Shown here one piece after another: positions 7,295-15,643 of a DNA stretch of 64,000 nt. The notes under the pieces were generated by a model. The model was not told the origin of the DNA, made no database searches, and worked only from the letters and a program-made list of their open reading frames with translations. This DNA comes from Telmatobacter sp. DSM 110680 (GTDB taxonomy: Bacteria; Acidobacteriota; Terriglobia; Terriglobales; Acidobacteriaceae): assembly GCF_039994875.1 (NCBI RefSeq), contig NZ_CP121196.1, positions 1-64,000 of the forward strand, in the 5' to 3' direction. Within the stretch, counting starts at the first letter, position 1; the number at the start of each line of letters is the position of its first letter. Both the position numbers and the translations under genes were made by a program.

Positions 7295-8773
7295 ATGAGA
7301 AATATTTTTCGGGTAATGATGCGCGGGGTTTCGGCGGGAATCGCGATGATGTTCGTGGCGTGTGCGGTGCCGGCGCATGGGCAAACGGCTAATGACGCGC
7401 ATCGACAGGTAGCGAAGCTGGTGGATTCAAACAGCGCTAACTGGAAGCAGGTGTCGAAGCAGATTTGGGATTTTGCGGAATTGGGATACCACGAGAACAA
7501 GAGTTCGGCGCTGCTGCAGGCGCAGCTCAAGGATGCGGGGTTTGCGATCAAGAGCGGCGTGGCCGATGAGCCTACAGCTTTTGTTGCGAGCTATGGCGAG
7601 GGCAAGCCCGTGGTGGCGATTCTGGGCGAGTTTGATGCGCTGCCGGGTTTGTCGCAACAGACGGTGCCGGAGCGTGCGCCGGTGACAGCGGGTGCGCCGG
7701 GGCATGGATGCGGCCACAATCTGCTGGGCTCGGGAGCGGCGCTGGCTGCGGTTGCGGTGAAGCAGTATATGGAGGCGAACCATGTGAAGGGGACGCTGCG
7801 CTATTACGGAACTCCGGCAGAGGAGGGCGGATCGGGCAAGGTCTACATGGTGCGTGCCGGACTGTTCAAGGATGTGGATGTGGTGCTGCACTGGCATCCG
7901 GGCGACAGAAATGCCGTGATCGATGGAGGCGCGCTAGCAGTGACTTCGGCGAAGTTCACATTTCACGGAATCGCGGCGCATGCTGCCATGTCGCCGGATC
8001 ACGGACGGTCGGCGCTGGATGCGGTGATGCTGATGGGGAATGGGATTGAGTTCATGCGCGAGCATGTTCCGAGCGCGACGCGCATGCACTACATCATCTC
8101 GAAGGGCGGCGTGGCGCCGAATATTGTGCCGGACCTGGCGCAGATGGATTTGATGGCGCGAAGCCCGTCGAATACGACGCTGCAGGAGATCTGGGAGCGC
8201 ATTCTCAATGTCGCGAAAGGGGCTGCGCTGATGACGGGAACAACGGTTGAGGTGACGGACATTGGGAGCGATGCGGACATTATTGGGAATGACGCTCTGG
8301 CGCAAGAGGCGCAGAAGAACCTGGAAGAGGTGGGCGGTTACACGATGAGCGCGGATCAACAGAAATTTGCGCACGATCTGCAGAAGACGCTTGGCCTCGA
8401 CACGTTGCCGAGCCTCGAACTGACGAAGGTGATTGAGCCATTTCACAAGCCCGATCCCAATGAGCCGTCGGCGTCGACGGATGTGGGGGATGTGAGCTGG
8501 GTGGTGCCGACGATCGGATTTACGACCGCAACGTTTGTACCGGGATCGTTCGCACATAGCTGGCAGGCGGCAGCGACAGCCGGAACGAGCATCGGACAGG
8601 ATGGGATGGTGGTGGCGTCGAAGGCGCTGGCGGACACGGCTGTGGATTTGTTTACGAAGCCGGAGTTGATCAGCGCGGCCAAGGCTGATTTCGCGAAGGA
8701 GCTTGCGGGGAAGACGTATCGTTCGGCGATTCCGGAGGGGCAGAAGCCGCTGATTGATTATCGGGAGAAGTAG
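7295..8773 (+). CDS. M20 family amidohydrolase (AbgB-like), exported
   Basis: A 492-residue metal-dependent amidohydrolase. Residues 1-31 are a signal peptide (MRNIF, hydrophobic, AVPAHGQ), so it acts outside the cytoplasm. Metal-site motifs of the M20D/AbgB group are visible: GEFDALPGL at about 110, GHGCGHNLLG at about 138, GTPAEEGG at about 175, and VLHWHPGD at about 203. The dimerisation lid domain follows, with the late metal histidine in PGSFAHSWQ. Such enzymes cleave N-acyl amino acids or p-aminobenzoyl-glutamate-type amides; the exact substrate is unknown. ATG 7295 was chosen over an upstream TTG because it has GAGGA upstream and starts the signal peptide. It is divergent from the alcohol dehydrogenase. 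Confidence 0.88.
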   Translation: MRNIFRVMMRGVSAGIAMMFVACAVPAHGQTANDAHRQVAKLVDSNSANWKQVSKQIWDFAELGYHENKSSALLQAQLKDAGFAIKSGVADEPTAFVASYGEGKPVVAILGEFDALPGLSQQTVPERAPVTAGAPGHGCGHNLLGSGAALAAVAVKQYMEANHVKGTLRYYGTPAEEGGSGKVYMVRAGLFKDVDVVLHWHPGDRNAVIDGGALAVTSAKFTFHGIAAHAAMSPDHGRSALDAVMLMGNGIEFMREHVPSATRMHYIISKGGVAPNIVPDLAQMDLMARSPSNTTLQEIWERILNVAKGAALMTGTTVEVTDIGSDADIIGNDALAQEAQKNLEEVGGYTMSADQQKFAHDLQKTLGLDTLPSLELTKVIEPFHKPDPNEPSASTDVGDVSWVVPTIGFTTATFVPGSFAHSWQAAATAGTSIGQDGMVVASKALADTAVDLFTKPELISAAKADFAKELAGKTYRSAIPEGQKPLIDYREK

Positions 8774-8787
8774 GCTCGTGAATTAAA

Positions 8788-8890
8788 AAGCAGATTCTTC
8801 GTTCACCACCGCCGAACCTACCCCAAAGAGCTAAGAGCGCACTTCGGGTCCCCTGGTACGTTCGGGGGCCCGTTCGCTCAGAATGACACT
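8788..8890 (+). repeat. family A repeat with enlarged, diverged core
   Basis: The ends match family A (AAGCAGATTCTTCG ... TTCGCTCAGAATGACAC), but the middle is about 25 bp longer than in other copies and has a different fold (GGGTCCCC / GGGGGCCC). It lies just after the amidohydrolase stop. Confidence 0.65.
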
Positions 8891-8978
8891 TCAATTTTCT
8901 TGCTTAACGTCCATTTCTCACCGAGTGACACATCTATTTTCGCTTTGAGTGGGCGGTGGGAATGACGTCGGTCTTTTA

Positions 8979-9023
8979 GGTTCGTGCTTTCCCACCCTTG
9001 CTGCGCAAGGATGGGGCACCCAC
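8979..9023 (+). repeat. family B hairpin repeat (canonical)
   Basis: GTTCGTGCTTTCCCACCC, stem CTTGC / GCAAG, then GATGGGGCACCCAC. It is practically identical to the copy at 3780. Confidence 0.85.
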
Positions 9024-9030
9024 TTTTCGT

Positions 9031-9050
9031 GGCGGGATTCGAACCCGATC
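9031..9050 (-). other. tRNA T-arm-like fragment
   Basis: On the minus strand the sequence reads GATCGGGTTCGAATCCCGCC, which matches a tRNA T-arm (stem CGGG / CCCG around TTCGAAT) followed by acceptor-like bases. No anticodon or D-arm lies upstream, since the cytochrome gene ends there. It could be the 3' remnant of a tRNA attachment site or chance. Confidence 0.35.
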
Positions 9051-9056
9051 AATTTT

Positions 9057-10667
9057 CTATAGCTTGCTTTCGGCTTGGGCGAGGATCTGTGCGGACTGGC
9101 TGGAGGCCTGTTCGTAGTAGGTGACAAAGCGCTGTGGCTCGGCCGCCTTGTAGGGCGCAAGGTTGTGTGCCCAACGGAAGCCGATGGGCTGGTAGAGCAA
9201 TTCGGCTTTCACGACCAAGGCGCCTGAGGCCGTTGTGGGAATTTCGTAGCGCGTGGTGGCGCTGCCGCCAGTGAAGGCGGGGTCGTCGAGCGCCCTGCCG
9301 CAGACGGCGATGTCGGGCGAGGCGGTACGTTTGTCGAAGCCGGTGGGTAGGATGCGGTTGTCTTTGAGGTAGTGAGTTGCGGTGAGTAACGCGGTGGTCA
9401 CATGGTCTTGCGCGTCGCCAAGAATGGGCTCGAATATCTGCACTTGATCGGGCGCGGTAATGGTGGCGTAGTGAGGCGAGTAGCGCGTCGCATCCGCGTC
9501 ATTGAGATTTCCCGCAATGGAGCCATCGGTGTTGAGATGGCCGGACTCGAAGACTACATGACCCGAAGAATCGGCGACCGTGACGTGAAGCCATGCGCGA
9601 CGCGATGGGTATGCGGTCGGCAGTTTGTGGCCGGACAGATTCTGAACGGTGACGGCAAAGGAGAGGCGACCGTCGGCGACGGCGGGTGCGCTGAGAGAAA
9701 GATGAGCGGCCTGCGACTGAAGATAGGCTCGCGTCTCCGTGGAGGCTTCGGTGAGTTCGGCGGGAGATGCGGCGACGGCGAGGTCATCGTGATGCGCGAC
9801 GAGCAGATCCTGCATGAAGAAGTTGGCGCCGGGGAAAGAGTGACGGCGGAGGCCTTCGCGGGGCTGGCTGCCGAGAGTGGCGTCGGGCGCGGGATCGTCG
9901 ATGGCGGGCATGTGGCAGGACTGGCAGGTCTTCTTATCGTGATAGGCGCTGTGTTGCCACTCGAGATATGGCATTTGTTCGGGAAAGCGTCCAGCGGGCT
10001 TTCCAGAGGCGTCGAGCGTGGGGGTGTAGAGGGTATGACAGGAGCCGCACAGGCCAGCCTGCTGGAGGTGATCGGACTGGGTGACGGTGAGGCCGGAGGC
10101 GAGAGTGTGAATGGAGACCGAGCGCGGGTCCGGCGCATATGGACCGTAGAGCGGGCGCGGGTGTTGGGTGATCGGAGCGACGCTCAGGTTGCCGTTATAG
10201 GAGTCGGGCTTGCCAAGAGGTGCCGGTTCCGCCTGGTGGCAAACTGCGCAAGCTACGCCGTCGGCGGCTGCGACATTCGCGTCATGTGCCGCGTCGAGGG
10301 GCAAGCGGGAGAAGACAGCGGTGTCGTGGCCGGCAGCTTTGTCAACGAAGTGCTGGAGCGGCATGTGGCATGTGGCGCATTCGTCTTCGATGAACGATGC
10401 GGCAGATGCGTGGTCCAGTGCTTCGCGCCGGACACTGGCCTGCCAGTAAGGATCGCGAGCGGAATTGGCCATGATGCTGCCGCGCCACGGCGAGGCGATG
10501 GAAACATCCTGGCCTTTGGCGGTCTTGAGGTTGTTGTGGCAACCATAGCAATGATTAGAAATCGGAAAAGGAGATTGCTGCGCGGGGAGAATGCTGGGCA
10601 GCGCAATCATTATCCAACCCCACATGAACGTGGAGCGCGGAGCACACTTCAGAACGCGAAGAGACAT
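9057..10667 (-). CDS. multihaem cytochrome c (five CxxCH motifs), exported
   Basis: A 536-residue protein. The signal peptide covers residues 1-29 (MSLRVLKCAPRS, hydrophobic, SILPAQQ). Covalent haem c sites follow as CYGCH, CATCH, CAVCH, CGSCH and CQSCH within the first 260 residues. The C-terminal half has no haem motif and looks like a beta-rich domain (for example LSGHKLPTAYPSRRAW). The product is likely periplasmic or outer-membrane-associated and takes part in electron transfer. No partner oxidoreductase or assembly gene is adjacent, so its redox partner is unknown. ATG 10667 has GGGAGA upstream; the longer frame to 10739 adds a second hydrophobic stretch without a ribosome site. Confidence 0.85.
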   Translation of the reverse strand: MSLRVLKCAPRSTFMWGWIMIALPSILPAQQSPFPISNHCYGCHNNLKTAKGQDVSIASPWRGSIMANSARDPYWQASVRREALDHASAASFIEDECATCHMPLQHFVDKAAGHDTAVFSRLPLDAAHDANVAAADGVACAVCHQAEPAPLGKPDSYNGNLSVAPITQHPRPLYGPYAPDPRSVSIHTLASGLTVTQSDHLQQAGLCGSCHTLYTPTLDASGKPAGRFPEQMPYLEWQHSAYHDKKTCQSCHMPAIDDPAPDATLGSQPREGLRRHSFPGANFFMQDLLVAHHDDLAVAASPAELTEASTETRAYLQSQAAHLSLSAPAVADGRLSFAVTVQNLSGHKLPTAYPSRRAWLHVTVADSSGHVVFESGHLNTDGSIAGNLNDADATRYSPHYATITAPDQVQIFEPILGDAQDHVTTALLTATHYLKDNRILPTGFDKRTASPDIAVCGRALDDPAFTGGSATTRYEIPTTASGALVVKAELLYQPIGFRWAHNLAPYKAAEPQRFVTYYEQASSQSAQILAQAESKL

Positions 10668-10817
10668 TCGGTTTCTCCCAGAGACCGCTACAAGCCCGGC
10701 ATACAGCATATATAACGCGCCGGCGACAACAGGAATCACTTTTCACGCCGCAACCGGGGATGAGGACCGGTCGAAACGAAGAGGCTCACGATCACAGACT
10801 CTATACTTGAAGACGAG

Positions 10818-12089
10818 ATGAGTACGTTTCTTCCTGTAGATGAACAGATGGATCTGCTGCAGAAGGGTGCAGCGGAGATTATCCGCGTGGCGGATTTACG
10901 CGAGCGTCTTGAAGAGAGCCGCAAGACCGGGCGGCCGCTGCGCGTGAAGGCCGGCTTCGATCCCACTGCTCCAGACCTGCACCTCGGGCACACGGTGCTG
11001 ATGCGGAAGCTGCGGCATTTTCAGCAACTGGGGCATACCGTCATTTTTCTTGTTGGCGATTTTACTTCGCTGATCGGCGACCCGACGGGGCGCAATGTAA
11101 CGCGCAAGCCGCTGACGCGCGAGCAGATTGAGGCCAACGCCGAGACGTACAAGGAACAGGTCTTCAAAATTCTTGACGCGGAAAAGACGGAAGTTCGTTA
11201 CAACTCGGAGTGGCTGGGTAAGCTGGGCTATGAGGGCACCATCCGTCTCGCGTCTCATTTCACGGTTTCGCAGATGCTCGAGCGCGACGAGTTTCATAAG
11301 CGCTTTCAAGCCGAGCAGCCAATCAGCTTGCATGAACTGCTCTATCCGCTGATGCAGGCTTATGATTCCGTCGCTCTCGAATGCGACGTGGAGCTTGGGG
11401 GCACGGACCAGCGATTCAACCTCGGCGCTGGCCGCGAACTCCAGCGTCAATACGGCCAGAAACCTCAGATCATTCTGATGACGCCCATCCTTGAGGGTCT
11501 GGATGGCGTGCAGAAGATGTCGAAGTCGCTGAACAACGCGATCGGCATCAATGAACCTGCGGCGGAGATGTACGGAAAGCTCATGTCGATCTCCGACGAG
11601 TTGATGTGGAAGTACTGGGTGTTTTTAACCGACCTGCGTCAGTCAGAGGTGGACGCGCTGCGGGCGGAGGTTTCGGCGGGTTCTGTCCATCCGATGGACG
11701 TGAAGAAGCGGCTGGCGCGAACGATTACGGCGGGGTTTCACGGCGAAGAGGCCGCGCAGCATGCGGATGAGAACTGGGCGCGGATGTTCCAGCAGAAGGA
11801 AACTGCGGAGGATCTGGAAGAGGTTCACATCGCATATGCGGACCTGGTAAGTCCGTCGTGCCCGCCGGGAGAGTTGCAGATTCGCGTTTCGAAGCTGTTG
11901 CTGCAAACCGGACTGGCTGCCAGCGGAGCAGAGGCTAGTCGCAAGCTTGCGGAAAAGGCTGTGAAGATTGATGGCGACGCGGTAACGAACGCCGCGTTTT
12001 CCTTAGATACCCTGCCGGTGCGGCTGGTGGTGCGATTGGGCAAGCGCGCAAAGGCGGCTGTGATTGGCGGGTTTGGTGAGGGCAATTAG
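10818..12089 (+). CDS. tyrS: tyrosyl-tRNA synthetase
   Basis: A 423-residue class I aminoacyl-tRNA synthetase that charges tRNA-Tyr in the cytoplasm. The HIGH signature appears as HLGHT at about residue 54 and KMSKS as QKMSKSLNN at about residue 236. [12 protein letters not shown] and the tyrosine pocket segment ([16 protein letters not shown]) are clear. The C-terminal about 70 residues form an S4-like RNA-binding domain ([16 protein letters not shown]). The length fits the TyrZ-like subgroup. It is monocistronic; the start at ATG 10818 is well placed. Confidence 0.97.
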   Translation: MSTFLPVDEQMDLLQKGAAEIIRVADLRERLEESRKTGRPLRVKAGFDPTAPDLHLGHTVLMRKLRHFQQLGHTVIFLVGDFTSLIGDPTGRNVTRKPLTREQIEANAETYKEQVFKILDAEKTEVRYNSEWLGKLGYEGTIRLASHFTVSQMLERDEFHKRFQAEQPISLHELLYPLMQAYDSVALECDVELGGTDQRFNLGAGRELQRQYGQKPQIILMTPILEGLDGVQKMSKSLNNAIGINEPAAEMYGKLMSISDELMWKYWVFLTDLRQSEVDALRAEVSAGSVHPMDVKKRLARTITAGFHGEEAAQHADENWARMFQQKETAEDLEEVHIAYADLVSPSCPPGELQIRVSKLLLQTGLAASGAEASRKLAEKAVKIDGDAVTNAAFSLDTLPVRLVVRLGKRAKAAVIGGFGEGN

Positions 12090-12107
12090 ATCGCGATAGT
12101 CTGCAAG

Positions 12108-12154
12108 AAGCAGATCCTTCGCTTACCCCATGATGCTCCGCTCAGGATGATACC
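12108..12154 (+). repeat. shortened family A repeat
   Basis: AAGCAGATCCTTCGCTTACC, CCATGATGCTCCGC, CAGGATGATACC. The central hairpin is reduced. It is followed to about 12230 by a diverged B-like segment (ACTCTGGGGCACCC). No gene is seen in 12090-12239. Confidence 0.7.
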
Positions 12155-12239
12155 GCCTTGGTGGTACCAGAAGCACCAGAACATACTCTGGGGCACCCTA
12201 CTTTGGGGCGACCGGCTTCATGGGGATCAGAAGTTGCGC

Positions 12240-12614
12240 TCACGGCTTACGCATGTCAGAAATGTGCCAGAGGACGCCGGTGGGATCGCTTAGGTAGAGT
12301 ACACGGATTCCCCAAGGCTGAATCTGTGGGGGCTTGCACATGATGCCGGGATATTTCGTTGTGAATTCCATCTTCTGAACGTGCTGCCACCAGGCGTCCG
12401 CGTCCTCGACGGCGAGACTCATCATGAAATTTCCGGCGTGTTCGGCGACGTAGAACTTCTGCAGAAGAAAGCGGAATGAGCCTATCTGAAGCTCGGCAAT
12501 TTCCGGGTTGCTCCAATTCACCGTGAAGCCGAGATCGATATAAAACTGTTTGGAAAGCTCGGGGTCTCTGGCGGGTACGAACGCCTTGAGATCGGTTACG
12601 GGGCTGGGCAGCAT
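12240..12614 (-). CDS. VOC superfamily (glyoxalase/bleomycin-resistance-like) protein
   Basis: A 124-residue single VOC domain, cytoplasmic. Typical features are an early strand with FVPARDPELSKQFYIDLGF, the middle segment MMSLAVEDADAWWQHV and the late motif GIRVLYLSDPTGVLWHIS with a His metal ligand candidate. ATG 12614 follows GTGAGGG. VOC proteins bind metals and catalyse diverse isomerisations, dioxygenations or drug sequestration; the specific activity cannot be predicted. Confidence 0.85.
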   Translation of the reverse strand: MLPSPVTDLKAFVPARDPELSKQFYIDLGFTVNWSNPEIAELQIGSFRFLLQKFYVAEHAGNFMMSLAVEDADAWWQHVQKMEFTTKYPGIMCKPPQIQPWGIRVLYLSDPTGVLWHISDMRKP

Positions 12615-12693
12615 GCATCCCTCACGGCAAGAAATGAAGTCTGATTCGTCGCATGATGCAACGATTGCAATCGTAACGTATGCCTATTTGGAT

Positions 12694-15132
12694 CTAGAAG
12701 CGGAAGAGATAGGAGAACTTTACAAAGAACTGTTTCCCGTCGTTGAGGTATTCGTTTGAACGGGGAGGCACGGGATTGGTGGGATCGCAAGCGCCGGTGA
12801 GGCCGCGATTGCAGAGCGACCGATCGAGATTCTGGAGATCGTTGTTATAGCCCACATAGAGAACGGTCCCGGGATGCGGCAACCATGTGAACAGTGCCTG
12901 GGTACCAATCTGTTTTGTGCGTTGCAGAGATGTTTCCGCGGGGTTTGCGAGCGTTGAGTCGTATTGGGCGATGATGCGTGCGGAAAAAGAGCGCGTGAAC
13001 TGAAAGTTGACTTTTGTTCTGAAGGTCTGGCTCTCGTATACGAATGCACCATTGGCAGCGGCGTGATCGCGATCAAGCAGATATGTATTATCTGCGGTCA
13101 GTTGACGGAGGGGCTGAAAGGTGAAGATGAGCTGGACCTCATCGGCGTTGAGGAGTGAAGGTACACCACCCGGTGGAGGGTTGTAGTTCACATTGCCTGC
13201 GCGGAGTGCCGTCAGGTAGAAATTCAACTGCGTGAAAGGCGCGCCGTGCGCCGCTATGCCGCCGAAGTTCTCAGTGAAGTTGACGTTGTGGGCGAGAGGA
13301 TATCCGTCTTGCGGACCGAGGGTGTCGGAATTCTGACCCAACTGTGGAGCAATGATCAACTGGCGAGGAAGAGTTATATACGGGGAGAACGTGGTGTAGC
13401 GGTAGAGGCGGTTTCCCTGGTGATCCCATGCGATGAGCTGCCATAAATCGAGGCCGAAACTTTGAATCGCTTTCTTTTTCGGATACCACAGATAGGTGAG
13501 GTGGGTTTGATCGCTATAGAGGTTGGTAGTGGGGATGAACCCGACCTGGGATCGAAAACCGGTGCTGTAGTCCTTGTTGACGCTGTCGAAGATGAAAGAG
13601 TGTCCGGTTCGTTGGAGATCAAAGTAACCGCCGGGTCCTGCGGCATAGGACTGTGGGGTTCCGGGGTTGTTGGGGCTCATTGTGGAGGTCTCAACCACCT
13701 GGCCGGTCGCGGTCCAGCTTTTGCTGAGATACGCGGTGAAGTCGAGGCCACCGACGCGATTCCATCCGCCTCCGAATTCTTTGTCGGTGTAAATGAGACC
13801 GACGCTTGAATTTTTTCCGAGATCCTCTGAGACACGGGCGACAAGATACTTTGCACGCTGCTTGTAGAGCGGGTCGCCGGGATTGTAGGTTTCGCCGGGC
13901 GCACGATCGTCAATGGCGAAGAAGCCAAGATTGGTGGCTCCGATCTTCCCGGTCAAGCGAATGCCGTACTCGGGGTGCACAATGTTGCGGGTGTAGACGA
14001 GAAGGATCGGCGTGGAGAAGTAGTTGGCGTTTTCCAGAAAGAAGGGCCGGAGTTCGGGAAAGTAGACCGAGTAGCGCTGGTTCACGGTGAACTGCGGCTG
14101 ATCGGACTCAACATCGCTGAAATCGGGATTGATGGTTCCGTCGAGCACAACGCTGTCTTTGACGATGAGTTTGGCTTCGCCGCCGGCGGTGCCTTCCAGG
14201 CCCCTGGAACTGAAGTAGGGGTTGAGGGGATCGAGAGCGATGAGCTCGCGTTCGTTTTGGGCCAGGGCGTAGGGATTGATCTGGAGGTTGTGGGAGCCGG
14301 TGACGCCTTCGATGCCGTGCATGGTGGCTTCCTGGCTCAGGACGCCGGAGACGCTGGTGGCGACGCGCGGCCAGAAATCGACCTCGCTGTTGCGTGGCAG
14401 CGTACGCTGAAAGACCACGCCCCAGTCGGAAGCGGTGGAGCGAAAACGGAGACTGCGGAACGGAATGGCGATCAGCGCCATCCAACCGTGAGCGGTTACG
14501 CGAGCATCGGAGTCCCAAACCTGGTCGTAGCTGTAGTCAGCATCGATGTTGTAGTCGAGGCTGGCTGAATCAGTCCATGCGGCGTCCGCTTGTACGCCGA
14601 CTGGGTTAACGGAAAAGAGCACGCCCTTACGCCGGTCCTCAAAGGGATCGAGAATCACGGAGACTGTGTCGTCACCGCTGATATTCTCACGGCGAGCGAG
14701 GTGACCACGAATTGCCGCAGGTCGGTCGTCATGGCAGATGAAGACAAAGTAGACTGCGGACTTGGTGTGCGCCATCCAGACATCGGTTTGCTGCGTAGCT
14801 GGCTCGCCGTCGTTGGGAGTGTTCTGAACGAAACCTGATACTTTGACCAGCTGGCCCTTGAATTCCGGCTTCGGTTCCATTCCGACGAAATCAGCTAGCC
14901 GAAGTGGTTCAGTGAGCAGAGGAATTTTGAAATCGGAGGGGTGCGTCCCCTTGGGCACTTGGGGTGTAACAGTTGTCGGCTTGCTGTTTTGGGCAGAGGA
15001 ACAGAGTGCACCGATAAAGGGTACACACAGAAGTAATACGAGAGAGAGTGCCTTCGAGCCGCTTCGGTACTTCACCCAGTTTGTTACACCCTGAGCGAAG
15101 CCACACGGAGATAGCTCGTTCATAAATATCAT
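12694..15132 (-). CDS. DUF5916 protein: N-terminal carbohydrate-binding-like domain plus outer-membrane-type C-terminus
   Basis: About 812 residues. A hydrophobic export segment lies at about residues 29-47 (LSLVLLLCVPFIGALCSSAQ). A CBM9-like sandwich follows at about 95-250 (for example DTVSVILDPFEDRRKG). The rest is a DUF5916 barrel-like region with alternating aromatic strands, ending in FSYLFRF, which fits an outer-membrane C-terminal signal. I expect an outer-membrane protein possibly binding or importing a carbohydrate (inference). The start is uncertain: ATG 15132, ATG 15123 and GTG 15075 are possible. The first 20 codons include CTTCGCTCAGGGTG, similar to the end of family A, so the true start may be GTG 15075, just before the signal peptide. 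Confidence 0.8.
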   Translation of the reverse strand: MIFMNELSPCGFAQGVTNWVKYRSGSKALSLVLLLCVPFIGALCSSAQNSKPTTVTPQVPKGTHPSDFKIPLLTEPLRLADFVGMEPKPEFKGQLVKVSGFVQNTPNDGEPATQQTDVWMAHTKSAVYFVFICHDDRPAAIRGHLARRENISGDDTVSVILDPFEDRRKGVLFSVNPVGVQADAAWTDSASLDYNIDADYSYDQVWDSDARVTAHGWMALIAIPFRSLRFRSTASDWGVVFQRTLPRNSEVDFWPRVATSVSGVLSQEATMHGIEGVTGSHNLQINPYALAQNERELIALDPLNPYFSSRGLEGTAGGEAKLIVKDSVVLDGTINPDFSDVESDQPQFTVNQRYSVYFPELRPFFLENANYFSTPILLVYTRNIVHPEYGIRLTGKIGATNLGFFAIDDRAPGETYNPGDPLYKQRAKYLVARVSEDLGKNSSVGLIYTDKEFGGGWNRVGGLDFTAYLSKSWTATGQVVETSTMSPNNPGTPQSYAAGPGGYFDLQRTGHSFIFDSVNKDYSTGFRSQVGFIPTTNLYSDQTHLTYLWYPKKKAIQSFGLDLWQLIAWDHQGNRLYRYTTFSPYITLPRQLIIAPQLGQNSDTLGPQDGYPLAHNVNFTENFGGIAAHGAPFTQLNFYLTALRAGNVNYNPPPGGVPSLLNADEVQLIFTFQPLRQLTADNTYLLDRDHAAANGAFVYESQTFRTKVNFQFTRSFSARIIAQYDSTLANPAETSLQRTKQIGTQALFTWLPHPGTVLYVGYNNDLQNLDRSLCNRGLTGACDPTNPVPPRSNEYLNDGKQFFVKFSYLFRF

Positions 15133-15643
15133 TCAACGATCCCGGAATCCGAGTACAACGCAAATGCCTGAAGGTCACACGGAATTGAGTTTTCGGTGCC
15201 CTTTGCGAACATCTTTCGTCACAACCAAGTTTTTCTACGATCCAGGAAAAGTGCAAAGCTGGTTACAAAAAGTGTACAGATATTGTGCAGCCAAACGGAC
15301 GAACAGATAAGACGGTTAAATTCATACGTATTATATATTTAATCCATCCAAACCCATCGACTGCAGGACGCCAGCTGGGGAGAACCATGTTTGGCATTGC
15401 CCGGCTGGTCATTGCCGGCTCTCACGGGAACGAAGTGGAGAGCGGCGCCTCTCGGCGACGATTCTGACTGCGGGCGGTTCGTTGACGAATGGCTAATCGG
15501 TGCGAGTACGTGATTACGGTGGTGCGCGCCGCAGGTGACGATTTGCTCGGTTTTTCCTCTATCGAATTGGGGTCAAGTCATTGAAAACAAGTTCACGAGC
15601 TTTACAATTCGAGCACGTTAACTACCGAGAACGGCAATCCTCA
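15133..15643. other. 511-bp intergenic region, no gene seen
   Basis: It lies between the divergent DUF5916 gene and the GGDEF/EAL gene. An AT-rich core at about 15310-15345 probably holds promoters. I looked for a c-di-GMP riboswitch in the stretch 15360-15480, which has several short inverted repeats, and could not match a known consensus. Short frames here lack ribosome sites. Confidence 0.5.

Noticed and set aside
9402..10715. 437-codon open frame on the plus strand
   Set aside because: It is the antisense shadow of the five-haem cytochrome gene, whose CxxCH motifs are on the minus strand; high GC keeps antisense frames open.
15360..15480. Possible c-di-GMP riboswitch upstream of the GGDEF/EAL gene
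   Set aside because: Short inverted repeats exist but the conserved GEMM core bases could not be matched.
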